From Rickettsiales bacterium (GTDB taxonomy: Bacteria > Pseudomonadota > Alphaproteobacteria > Rickettsiales > UBA1997), in the NCBI GenBank assembly GCA_023262945.1, contig JALQXY010000041.1, forward strand, positions 1-17,036: 17,036 nucleotides of DNA, given 5' to 3'. The translations under genes were made by a program, and so were the position numbers. This document shows positions 6,131 through 14,500 of this stretch, one piece after another; position 1 is the stretch's first letter; every line of letters begins with the position of its first letter. Under the pieces are notes generated by a model that saw only the letters and a list, made by a program, of their open reading frames with translations, ran no database searches and was not told the origin of the DNA.

Positions 6131-7922
6131 AGAAAAAAGTTCTATAAGTGAAAAACCAGTTTTATTTTCCGATTATTTTAATATTGAAAAAGAAAAGCTA
6201 GAAAAGCTTGGAGTTTTTAACCCCATTCTAAATCTTGACACCAAATTATTTGTTGAACCTCTACTCTTAAAATCAAGCAAAAACAATATCATCAAGCAAT
6301 CTTACCAAACATTTATTAAATATTTTGAAGATTTGATGATTTTGATAAAACTTTCAAAATCATTTTCAAATAATGATATTCATTGGCGAGAAGCAATAAG
6401 ACGAGTTAAATTTCCTGAATATAAGTCAACTTGCATTGGTTATGGCTCAAATTCAACAAGCGGTAGCGGTTCTGGCAGAGATTTAAACGAAAAAATTCTA
6501 AAAAACGCCAAAGACATAATTGAGTCAGGTAGCGAATATCCGCAAATGTTTACAATATTACCATTTCTTGAAGAGGGCATTGGTGGTGATATTATCAGCG
6601 ATATGACTCAAACAATCATCAATGATGATATTTGCCGCTATACTAAAGAAATTATGGATGATATAGGCTTAAAAGGTGATTTTGAATATAAAACAGAGCA
6701 AGGAATAAAATATAATTTTCTATATAATCCATTTTCAAAATGTGAGATAAAATTTTTGCCATTAGATATTTTAACCAATTTGCCAATGGCAGATAATTTT
6801 GATAATTGGATTGTTGAAATAGCTCAATTAAATCATCATATCAGAAAGCAAGTTAATCAAATTATTGGCGAAGCGTGGCTTGAAAAGAATAAATCAGATA
6901 AAAAAGACGATATTAAAAATATTTTAAGAACCGATAAAAAGTTTTTTCTTGAGATAGTTAAAATTATTACCACAGAAAATTTTGATCATTACGACTTAAA
7001 AGAAGATAAACAAGGAATTTATCGCTGGCTAGAAGATGCAAAAAGAATCACAAAAGAAAATCATATCAAAATAACTAACCCCCTGCCAAATGATCAAGAA
7101 TCGCTTAAAAATGCCGTTTTATCAATAATATCAGACTTTAAATATCTTATTGAAAATGATGAGATTTGGAGAATTTTTGCAACAAAAAGAAATGGTAAAA
7201 AATATTTTGTTAACGAGCTTTATTCGCAAATGTTTTTTTATTCATCTTGTCAGATGTGGCTGGATGGTCAAAATAGCAATATTACACTTCTTAAAGAATT
7301 TTCATCAGTTGATGATCAGATATATTTAACATTTTATTGTGGCAAAAAAAATAAAATTTTAGTGCAAATAAAGCACGCTAGCAATAATTCTTTAGCAAAA
7401 ATTTATGATAGACAAATTGAAATCTCGAAAACAAATAAAATCCCTGCCTTTTATGTGGTAGTAAATTTTAAAGAAGATAATTCAAATCAATATGATTTAA
7501 TCAAACAAAAAGAAGATTCAAATTGCAAAATCATTAAAATTGATGCTATAGAACCAAGCAAACAGATGGAATTTCAGCTCGAATCAAAAAATAATTTACC
7601 CGATTTCTTTATAGATTTTGAAAATATGCCAAGTGATCAGAGTCTATATTTCAAGGAAAAGCAAAAAGGTGGGCAAAATTCTTATCAAAATTACAAGCCA
7701 CTAAAACAAAAAGTTGAAGAGCTATGCAAAAAAGAACTTAAAAATGGCAGATGCAGATCAGCATCAGATTTATGTGAGAATGTTTCTTATTTGATAGAAG
7801 AAGATTATCCAGAATTACTTGATGATTTTAACCCTTATAAAATTCATTCAGAAGATGGTGGAGGCTGGACAAAAGGCACATTTTATAATTGGTGCAATGA
7901 CAACTATAAGAAGTTTAAATAA
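6120..7922 (+). CDS. uncharacterised 600-residue protein with a putative QxK-type PD-(D/E)xK nuclease core; candidate defence protein
   Basis: I do not recognise a named family. The N-terminus (LFSDYFNIEKEKLEKLGVF at 15-33, then LFVEPLLL) resembles a motif I recall from uncharacterised proteins reading roughly LFxDPFLL, and IGGDIISDMTQTII at 154-167 also looks like a conserved block. A Gly/Ser-rich stretch is at 108-120. Near 362-450 there is a pattern of a PD-(D/E)xK fold: E366 in a helix, D398/D399, then a strand ILVQIKHA with Q416-x-K418, then a helix and a strand AFYVVVNF. Q in place of E or D occurs in Mrr-type enzymes. The C-terminal 75 residues (about 526-600) are helical and end WTKGTFYNWCNDNYKKF, suggestive of a DNA-binding tail. 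The start codon overlaps the integrase stop and the Mrr-like gene follows after 5 bases, so it is in one operon with both. Confidence 0.75.
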   Translation: MGVKEKSSISEKPVLFSDYFNIEKEKLEKLGVFNPILNLDTKLFVEPLLLKSSKNNIIKQSYQTFIKYFEDLMILIKLSKSFSNNDIHWREAIRRVKFPEYKSTCIGYGSNSTSGSGSGRDLNEKILKNAKDIIESGSEYPQMFTILPFLEEGIGGDIISDMTQTIINDDICRYTKEIMDDIGLKGDFEYKTEQGIKYNFLYNPFSKCEIKFLPLDILTNLPMADNFDNWIVEIAQLNHHIRKQVNQIIGEAWLEKNKSDKKDDIKNILRTDKKFFLEIVKIITTENFDHYDLKEDKQGIYRWLEDAKRITKENHIKITNPLPNDQESLKNAVLSIISDFKYLIENDEIWRIFATKRNGKKYFVNELYSQMFFYSSCQMWLDGQNSNITLLKEFSSVDDQIYLTFYCGKKNKILVQIKHASNNSLAKIYDRQIEISKTNKIPAFYVVVNFKEDNSNQYDLIKQKEDSNCKIIKIDAIEPSKQMEFQLESKNNLPDFFIDFENMPSDQSLYFKEKQKGGQNSYQNYKPLKQKVEELCKKELKNGRCRSASDLCENVSYLIEEDYPELLDDFNPYKIHSEDGGGWTKGTFYNWCNDNYKKFK

Positions 7923-7927
7923 CCGAT

Positions 7928-8821
7928 ATGATTATGAATAAAAATTTTGATTGGAAAGATTTTGAAGAAACTACTAAATCAGTTATTGATGTTATATGTG
8001 GTGATAAGGTGATTTTTGTTTGCGGTGGTAATAATTGCACTTTAAAGAGTCGGTATGGAGACAATCAGTTTGACGTGCTATACAAATGGAATTCTGCTAT
8101 AAAAACTAGCTATATAGCTATTGAGTGCAAGTATTGGAATTCGCTGGTAGATAAAGATGAAATAAGAAATTTTAATGAAAAGTGCGAAGATTGCAAAATT
8201 GATACAAAAATTATTGTTTCAAAAATCGGTTTTACTAATAGGGCGATATTAGAGGCTAGCGGTAAAAATATTGAGTTGATAGAGCTAAGAAATTTTCAAG
8301 CAAAAGATTTTATAGATTGTTTTAAGGAAAGAATTTTAGAAATTAATTTAGATATGATAATTTATATTCCTAAAATTGAATGCAGTGTTAATATAGAGCC
8401 CCTAGAAGTAGTAAAAGGAGCCACTTCATCCCCAGACCAGAATCTCATTAAATTAGTTTATAATGATAAAAAGGAACTATTAACTGATCATATTCCATTT
8501 GGAAAAATTGACGGTAGAATTCTTAAAGATTTAGGATTTGAGATCGTTGACTCTATTTTTGAAAAAACCAAGAATATTTGCACTTATAGAAAAAAAATAA
8601 ATTGCCATGCTATTGAGTATGAGGGAAGAATAACAAAAGTTAAAAATGTTAGCATTGATGTGAAAGAGATTGTTGATAAATCAAATGCAATAACCGACAA
8701 TATTAACTTAGACATTAGAGAAGAAATAAAAAAAGCTGGCTATCTAGTAGCTAAAAAAATTGTTGAAAGGTCTAACTTCGTTTTAGATTTAGAGAATAAA
8801 AATATTATCGATCAAAACTGA
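7928..8821 (+). CDS. Mrr-like restriction endonuclease (PD-(D/E)xK)
   Basis: The 297-residue protein has an N-terminal nuclease domain (about 8-125). It opens with a helix DWKDFEETTKSVI carrying E13/E14, has D49 in NQFDVLYKW, and the catalytic triplet E66-C67-K68 in YIAIECKYW. Then comes a helix and a strand TKIIVSKIGFTNRAILEAS ending IELIEL, the order seen in Mrr_cat-type restriction enzymes. Mrr enzymes cut modified or foreign DNA. The C-terminal half (about 140-297) is unfamiliar and may recognise DNA or a partner. The gene starts 5 bases after the 600-residue gene; a second ATG two codons on (7934) is an equally possible start and no Shine-Dalgarno decides between them. Being directly behind another putative nuclease, the two may form one restriction or defence system. 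Confidence 0.85.
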   Translation: MIMNKNFDWKDFEETTKSVIDVICGDKVIFVCGGNNCTLKSRYGDNQFDVLYKWNSAIKTSYIAIECKYWNSLVDKDEIRNFNEKCEDCKIDTKIIVSKIGFTNRAILEASGKNIELIELRNFQAKDFIDCFKERILEINLDMIIYIPKIECSVNIEPLEVVKGATSSPDQNLIKLVYNDKKELLTDHIPFGKIDGRILKDLGFEIVDSIFEKTKNICTYRKKINCHAIEYEGRITKVKNVSIDVKEIVDKSNAITDNINLDIREEIKKAGYLVAKKIVERSNFVLDLENKNIIDQN

Positions 8822-8843
8822 TAAAAATTCATCAAATAATTTC

Positions 8844-8874
8844 AAACCACTAGTGGTTTAAAACAATCACTAGT
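8844..8874. promoter_or_regulatory. 16-base perfect palindrome plus half-site repeat, candidate operator
   Basis: AAACCACTAGTGGTTT (8844-8859) is a perfect palindrome. Its core CACTAGT recurs at 8868-8874, exactly 20 bases after the first (8848-8854), about two helical turns. This arrangement is typical of operator sites for a dimeric regulator. It lies about 95 bases upstream of the AlpA-family gene, and AlpA or the HTH protein behind it are natural candidates to bind it (inference). As a terminator for the preceding nuclease gene it is less likely because no T-run follows. Confidence 0.5.
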
Positions 8875-8888
8875 CACTTTGAATACTA

Positions 8889-8967
8889 TTAAGATTCAGC
8901 TGGGTCTAATGGGGCTCAAATTTTGCAAATGGCAAGATTTGACTTATTAACTCAATTAGAATCTTAA
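8889..8967. repeat. 9-base inverted repeat enclosing the alpA leader
   Basis: TTAAGATTC (8889-8897) and GAATCTTAA (8959-8967) are perfect inverted copies 61 bases apart; the second abuts the alpA ATG. They enclose the 11-bp hairpin at 8916-8942. The set could be a structured mRNA leader that hides the start of alpA, or paired binding sites. Confidence 0.45.
8916..8942 (+). promoter_or_regulatory. 11-bp hairpin in the alpA leader
   Basis: TCAAATTTTGC (8916-8926) pairs with GCAAGATTTGA (8932-8942) with a single G-T wobble and a 5-base loop. No T-run follows, so it is not a simple terminator. It lies 26 bases before the AlpA start, inside the 9-base inverted repeat 8889-8967, and may regulate alpA expression or form part of an attachment or excision site. 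Confidence 0.45.
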
Positions 8968-8968
8968 A

Positions 8969-9181
8969 ATGTTAGATCAAAAAACCAACCTCCCAGAAAC
9001 TGGCTTTGTTCGCCTTCCAATAATTTTAAAACTATTTCCTATTGGCAGATCAACTTGGTGGCAAGGTGTAAAAGATGGCAAATATCCCAAACCTGTAAAA
9101 TTAGGGGAAAGAACCACCGCTTGGCGTGTTGAAGATATAAAATCTTTAATAGAAAGCTATTCAAGCATTAAAAAAGATTAA
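8969..9181 (+). CDS. AlpA-family regulator / excisionase-like protein
   Basis: A 70-residue MerR-like winged helix-turn-helix protein of the AlpA family, which in P4-type and related elements activates integrase genes and promotes excision. The pattern GFVRLPIILKLFPIGRSTWW (about 13-32) is the recognition helix region, followed by DGKYPKPVKLGERTTAWRV (wing) and EDIKSLIESY, all standard for AlpA. Length is normal. It is the first gene of a three-gene set, 12 bases before the HTH/zinc-ribbon gene. Its leader is dense in inverted repeats. It could act on the integrase right behind it or on the P4-type integrase at 4930; AlpA proteins more often pair with the latter type. Confidence 0.85.
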   Translation: MLDQKTNLPETGFVRLPIILKLFPIGRSTWWQGVKDGKYPKPVKLGERTTAWRVEDIKSLIESYSSIKKD

Positions 9182-9193
9182 TTTACCTCAAAC

Positions 9194-9658
9194 ATGAAGA
9201 GAAAAATTAATCTTAACCACATCAAAGCAAATTATTCTTATTCAATAGCGGAAATTTGCGAACATTTTGGCAAGCATAAAAATACAGTAAATAACTGGAA
9301 AAAAGAAGGCTTAAAGCCAATTGACAATAAAAAACCTTATTTATTTCACGGCTCAGAGCTAAAAAGATTTTTAAAGCAAAAACAAGATGCACAAAAATCA
9401 AAATGCCAAGATGATGAGCTATTTTGCACAAAATGCCAAAAGCCACGAAAGCCTTTTGGTAAGCTGGTTGATATTTTTGTAACAGCAAAAAACAAGCTAA
9501 ATTTGCAAGGTTTATGCGAGGTTTGTAATTGCAAAATGAATAAGGGTTTTAAACGCAAAAATTTGGCTTTAATCCAAAAAATCTTTGATGTTGGCAAGGT
9601 GCACAATTCACACTTAATAGAGGGTTTTGATAGTGCCACTAATTGTGATTTAAAATAA
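9194..9658 (+). CDS. helix-turn-helix protein with four-cysteine zinc ribbon
   Basis: The 154-residue protein has an N-terminal helix-turn-helix of MerR/HTH_17 type (YSIAEICEHFGKHKNTVNNW at about 15-34, followed by a wing-like KPYLFHGSELKRFLKQ). It then has a basic linker and a probable zinc ribbon made of CTKC near residue 78 and CEVC near 108, with further basic residues (KMNKGFKRKN) behind. The last 30 residues have no motif I know. It sits between the AlpA gene and the second integrase with 12-base gaps on both sides, so it probably helps control or direct that integrase, for example as a recombination directionality or DNA-targeting factor. That role is inferred only from position and DNA-binding features. 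Confidence 0.75.
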   Translation: MKRKINLNHIKANYSYSIAEICEHFGKHKNTVNNWKKEGLKPIDNKKPYLFHGSELKRFLKQKQDAQKSKCQDDELFCTKCQKPRKPFGKLVDIFVTAKNKLNLQGLCEVCNCKMNKGFKRKNLALIQKIFDVGKVHNSHLIEGFDSATNCDLK

Positions 9659-9670
9659 ACTTAACCAACC

Positions 9671-10717
9671 ATGACAAAATACAACGCAAAAAACGAAAGA
9701 ATTAAGAAAGATTTTTACGAATTTTTACAAGAATCAAAAGGCAGAAATAGCAAAACTTTAGATCAAGTTAGAAATGCAATTTTTCGCTTTGAAAGCTACA
9801 CAAAATTTAAAGATTTTTCAACTTTTAGAAAAGAGCAAGCAGTTGGTTTTAAAAAATATTTAGCCAAACAAAAAACCAAAAGAAATGGCGATGCCATGAG
9901 TAAATCAACTTTACTGCATATTTCAACCAACCTAAAGCAATTTTTTATTTGGCTTCGTGAGCAAAAAGGCTTTGAAAAAATTAAAATTACTGAAATTGAA
10001 TATTTTAATCTTTTAGATAATGATATAAAAATTGCCAAAGCCAAAAGAATAAAGCATTTTCCTACAATTGAGCAAGTAAGAAAAGTTATTTTTAGCTTAC
10101 CAAGCAAAACAGACATTGAAAAACATCATCAAGCCTTAATAGCTTTTACCATTTTAACAGGTGCAAGAGATTTGGCAATTGCTACTTTGAAAATTAAGCA
10201 TGTAGATATCCATAGAAGGCTGGTTACGCAAGATCCAAAAGATGGAGTTAAAACCAAAAAAAGCAAATTGATTTACACCAAATTTTTTCCAATTGGCGAT
10301 GATATAGAAAAAATTGTCATTGATTGGGTTAGGTTTTTAAAAGAAGAAAAATTATATAGCATCACCGACCCGCTTTTTCCAAGAATTAAGCTAGGCCATG
10401 ATAAAAATTTTAGTTTTGAAGCGCAAGGTCTAGAGCCAATTCACTGGAAAACATCATCGCAAATTAGAAAGATATTTAAAAATTCTTTTGAACAGTTTGA
10501 TTTACCTTATTTTAACCCTCATTCTTTTAGAGACACTTTAAATGAAATTGGCAAAAATAGCTGTAATATAGCACAATATAAGGCTTGGAGTCAAAATTTA
10601 GGGCATGAAAAAATGTCAACTAGCCTTGATAATTATGGCAATATTGACACCCACAGACAGCTTGAATTAATAGATAGCGTTAAAGAGTTAAACAAAAGCA
10701 ATTGTTTTAATTACTAA
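9671..10717 (+). CDS. tyrosine recombinase / phage integrase (second, non-P4 type)
   Basis: The 348-residue protein has a SAM-like core-binding domain (about 8-105) and a catalytic domain (about 128-335). The catalytic residues are R166 (TGARDL), a lysine near 194-196 (GVKTKK), H284 and R287 (HSFR), H312 (LGHEK) and nucleophile Y322 (LDNYGNID). All are present, so it looks active. It lacks the DUF4102 arm domain and differs from the integrase at 4930, so the island contains at least two separate recombination modules. It is the last gene of the alpA-HTH-integrase set and ends overlapping, by four bases, a convergent 70-residue ORF. Confidence 0.93.
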   Translation: MTKYNAKNERIKKDFYEFLQESKGRNSKTLDQVRNAIFRFESYTKFKDFSTFRKEQAVGFKKYLAKQKTKRNGDAMSKSTLLHISTNLKQFFIWLREQKGFEKIKITEIEYFNLLDNDIKIAKAKRIKHFPTIEQVRKVIFSLPSKTDIEKHHQALIAFTILTGARDLAIATLKIKHVDIHRRLVTQDPKDGVKTKKSKLIYTKFFPIGDDIEKIVIDWVRFLKEEKLYSITDPLFPRIKLGHDKNFSFEAQGLEPIHWKTSSQIRKIFKNSFEQFDLPYFNPHSFRDTLNEIGKNSCNIAQYKAWSQNLGHEKMSTSLDNYGNIDTHRQLELIDSVKELNKSNCFNY

Positions 10718-10926
10718 ACAATGGCTTTTTTACTAATAATTTGACGAATTGTTTTGATATATTCTTCAACCTCTTCAATCTCACCCAAAATATTGGCAAT
10801 TTGTGAATCAGAAAAATTGCTCGGCACCTCTTTAAAATATCTCAAATCACTAGCCAAAGCATTGGCAGATTTACGAATTAGGTGGAAGCCGATTAATGAC
10901 TCATTTTCAAGGTTTTTATTGGTCAT
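10714..10926 (-). CDS. small hypothetical protein (70 residues)
   Basis: I do not recognise it. The product starts MTNKNLENESLIGFHLIRK and has two likely helices (about 10-28 and 42-66, the latter acidic with IEEVEEYIKTIRQIIS), charged and amphipathic as expected of a real small soluble protein. The opposite-strand frame over the same bases gives a Ser-rich then hydrophobic product that looks less natural. It converges on and slightly overlaps the integrase, and is divergent from the XRE regulator gene with about 207 bases between them, a layout common for a regulated small gene or an anti-defence or toxin-antitoxin-like partner. No Shine-Dalgarno is visible. Confidence 0.5.
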   Translation of the reverse strand: MTNKNLENESLIGFHLIRKSANALASDLRYFKEVPSNFSDSQIANILGEIEEVEEYIKTIRQIISKKAIV

Positions 10927-11018
10927 AATTTTGTTTGGATATACAATTAGTATTATTCTAGATTAAAAATATCTTAGTAATTGCTTTTTACTGACAATAA
11001 AACATAATTTGGTGCCTT

Positions 11019-11050
11019 ACTGGTATGAATATGTTATAGCCAGTTTTTTT
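11019..11050 (+). terminator. possible rho-independent terminator
   Basis: ACTGG then TAT (11019-11026) pairs with ATA, one bulged G, then CCAGT (11036-11044), and is followed by a run of seven T (11044-11050). It reads on the plus strand and would end transcripts running out of the alpA-HTH-integrase set through the convergent small ORF, insulating the XRE/helicase genes downstream. Confidence 0.4.
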
Positions 11051-11104
11051 ACTTTTGTTAGTTACAAAAAATATTTTTAGATAAAAAATAGACTAATAGT
11101 ATTA

Positions 11105-11125
11105 AAAAGTATTGTCAATACTTTT
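11105..11125. promoter_or_regulatory. perfect 21-base palindromic operator candidate before the XRE gene
   Basis: Half-sites AAAAGTATTG (11105-11114) and CAATACTTTT (11116-11125) are perfect inverted copies around a single T. The site ends 8 bases before the ATG of the XRE-type regulator, where a bound dimer would block translation initiation or the promoter. Autoregulation by that XRE protein is the simple reading. A TAGTAT sequence just upstream (about 11095-11100) could be the -10 box. Confidence 0.6.
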
Positions 11126-11133
11126 ATTTTTAA

Positions 11134-11406
11134 ATGAACAAATTATTTATGATCTGTAGTTTGCATGTAAAATTAGCCAGAACGGTGCTTGGATTAACTC
11201 AAGACCAACTTGCAGAGAAATCTTTTGTTTCACCGCAAACAATCAAAAAAATAGAGCTAACTAACCCAAATGAAGAACTAAAAAACAATAAAAGCACAAT
11301 TATTGCTTTAATGAAATTTTTTGAAGATGAGGGAGTCGAATTTATTGATGATGATAATGAGGTCGGAGTAAAAATTGGAACAGAAGTAATAAAAGAAAAG
11401 TTTTAA
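11134..11406 (+). CDS. XRE-family transcriptional regulator
   Basis: A 90-residue protein with one Cro/C1-type helix-turn-helix (about 9-44: KLARTVLGLTQDQLAEKSFV, then SPQTIKKIE) and a C-terminal end FFEDEGVEFIDDDNEVGVKIG typical of small one-domain alphaproteobacterial XRE regulators. The ATG at 11134 follows a perfect palindrome closely; a second in-frame ATG at 11149 is also possible and neither has a Shine-Dalgarno, so a leaderless or alternative start cannot be excluded. It lies 114 bases upstream of the helicase-nuclease gene and probably controls itself and perhaps that gene. A repressor of a defence module would fit the layout. Confidence 0.82.
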   Translation: MNKLFMICSLHVKLARTVLGLTQDQLAEKSFVSPQTIKKIELTNPNEELKNNKSTIIALMKFFEDEGVEFIDDDNEVGVKIGTEVIKEKF

Positions 11407-11520
11407 ATGCCCCGCTTTTTGTTAAGTTGTTTTATATTAGTTTCTTGATACTCAAAACTAATTATAAAGTATTTTACAGTGATTTAATCCATTTATTTAA
11501 GAGATCTACCATAAAAACAA

Positions 11521-14500
11521 ATGAAGAATTTTGAAGATATATTTAAAAATGTTAGCTCATGGAACGAATGTAAAGAAAATATGGTGTTATTTGCAAATAA
11601 TAATTATTCATTGGTCGGGAAAGAGCTATTTGAAAAGTTTGCAAAATACTATTTTTTATGTAACCCTAGTGTAAAAAACGATTATAAAAAAGTTTGGTTA
11701 TATAATGAAATTCCTTATGAAATTAAAGAAAAGTTAAATTTACCAAATAAAGATTACGGTATAGATTTAATATTACAAAACAACCATTATGAATTTGTGG
11801 CTGTTCAATGTAAATTTAAATTGGATGAAAATAAAAAACTTTGCTGGACAAAAGATAAAATTGGCAATTTTTTTGGTTCAACCAACAAAGTTGATGGTTA
11901 TATAGTTTTTTCAAATGCCTTCGACATAGATGAGGTTAGTCAAACTAGAAATCAACATTTTCAATTTATTAATATCACCGACCTTCTGGAAATCAAGACA
12001 GAAACATTTTTGGCAATATCTGATTTTCTCAATAATAGTAAGGTTAAAAATCAATTATTATCTCCAAAACCTCATCAAGAAACAGCAATACAAAATGCTG
12101 TTAATTACTACGCCAATAATAACATAGGAAAATTGATTTTACCTTGCGGGGCAGGAAAAACCCTCACTTCTCTATGGATCAAAGAAGCCCTAAATACAAA
12201 TTCCACGCTAGTTATTTTGCCTTCATTATCACTTTTAAGACAATTTAAAAACGAGTGGAAAAGTCAATCAAAACAACAATTTGATTATCTTTGTGTGTGC
12301 TCCGATTCCGACATTGACAATGACGATGACACCATCAAAACAAAAACCTATCAAGTCGACATTAAAGTTTCTAGCAACCCAGAAGAAATAAGGCAATTCT
12401 TAGAAAGAGAAGCGCAAAAAATTATTTTTTCAACCTATCAATCACTTGACAAAGTCAGAGATTCAATTGCAAAAACCGATATATTTTTTGATTTTTCAAT
12501 TTGTGATGAAGCTCATCGAACGGCGGGGATGAAAAATAAAGATACCAAAGAGAGTAATTACACATTGATTCACGACAACAGTCAGATCAATGTTAAAAAC
12601 CGACTTTTTATGACCGCAACCCCAAGAGTTGCAAGCATCAATGCCAAAACCAGAGCTAAAGATGGCGATGTCTATCTTTACTGTATGGATGATGAGAATT
12701 TATTTGGTAAAGAAATTTATAGAATGTCTTTTGCTGATGCGATTGACGAAGGTATTTTGGTTGATTACAAAATTGTTGCCATTGGAATTTCCAAAGAAGA
12801 AATTAGCCAATATCTAAATAACAAAAGACTAGAATTACCCAATTATTCATTAGACGACATTGCTAATAACTATGCGGTTGAGTTTATTTTAGATGAATAT
12901 TCTCTAAATCACGCAGTCACTTTTCACACAAGAGTAAAATATGCAGAGAGTTTTGAGAATATCCATAAAAAAATTACTAACGAAACCATCGCCTTTTCAA
13001 TCAATGGTAAAAACTCATCAACAGAGCGAAGTTTAAAGCTAAATTCCTTCAAGAAAAATCCAAGAGCAGTTATTTCAAACGCCAAATGCCTCACTGAAGG
13101 AGTTGATATTCCAGCTATTGATGCAGTGTTTTTTTGTGATCCAAAAAATTCTAAAATAGATATAGTGCAAGCCGCAGGAAGGGCTTTAAGAAAAGCAGAT
13201 GGTAAAAAAATTGGCTATATAATCATTCCAATATATCACTCACAAAAAACCAAAAAGGAAGACGTTATTGCTGGGTTAGCATTTAAAAGATTAATTGATG
13301 TTATTAAAGCAATGGCAGATCACGACGAAAGATTGCAAGATGAAATTGATGCTATTGCAAGTGGCAAAAGATTTTTAAAAAGCGATTCTAAAATTGACTA
13401 TATTGAAAAGGGAGTTAGTAATGATGAAGCATCTAATATTAAAGAAAGTCCAATCAAACTTTTAAATTTTAATGAAGATTTAAAACAATATTATTTTTCC
13501 GAAATAATTGAAAAAGCTAGTGATGGATGGAATTTAAATTTTCAGAAATTTTGCAATTGGCTTAAAGAAAATAATGGCAGTTATCCAACAAAAGAGGAAA
13601 ATCTAAATCTTTACGCTTGGACTATGGCCCAGAGACAGAGAACTCGTAAAAACATCAATAAATTAAGCCCAGAGAGAATTAATAAATTAAACGAAATCAA
13701 TTTTATTTGGGATCAGCATGAACATTCTTGGAATGAAAAATATCAAAAACTCATTGAGTGGAAAAATATTAATCCAGATTCATTAAAATGGCCATCTCAA
13801 AGAAGCAAAGAACCGGTCGAGCACGAGTTAGCGGTTTGGTTTTTGAAACTTAGAAGTGATTATAAAAAAGGAATAATAGGAGAGGAAAGATTTAACAAAT
13901 TGGTAGAAATTAATTTTCCATTTGATCCACATTTAGATAAATGGATGGTTATTTATGAACAATTGAAAGAATTTATAAATAAAAATGGCAGATTTCCAAG
14001 TCCAGCGCAAGATAAGAAGGGGGATAAGTTTTATATGTGGCTTAGGGGCCAAATTGATAAATTTTCTAAATTATCAAAAAATCAGCAAAAATTATTAGAA
14101 GAAATAAATTATCAAGATTTCGAAAGTCAATTTAACAGTTGGGGGAAAAATTATGATAAGTTGGCAGAATTTATTCAAAATAATCAAAGATTACCGAGAC
14201 CTGATCATAAAAAAGGAGAAATCAATCTTTACAATTGGTTTATTAATCAAAGGCGTCAATTCAAGGATGATAAACTTGAAAAAGATCAAATTGATTCGTT
14301 GTTAAGTCTAGAATTTGTTAACGATTTTTTTCAATTAGAAGAAGGAAAAAGACAGGCAAGGAGTTTAAAAAAGTCACTAGCCCGCTGTGAAGAATTGGCT
14401 GAATTTAGAAAAAATAATCCAGAAAGATGGCCATCTATGGCAAGCTCCAACAGTAAACAAGAAAAGGATTTGTGCAAGTGGCTTATGTATATAAAAAATT

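Noticed and set aside
9222..9639. Minus-strand frames across the HTH/zinc-ribbon gene
   Set aside because: Low-complexity, Phe- and Leu-rich products antisense to a gene with clear HTH and CxxC motifs.
10754..10966. 70-residue plus-strand frame opposite the small minus-strand ORF
   Set aside because: Its product is Ser-rich then hydrophobic and looks like the shadow of the more natural minus-strand protein.
14149..14160. Further GGGGG motif in the helicase gene
   Set aside because: The run is followed by AAAAA rather than TAA, so it is not the motif found around the first integrase.
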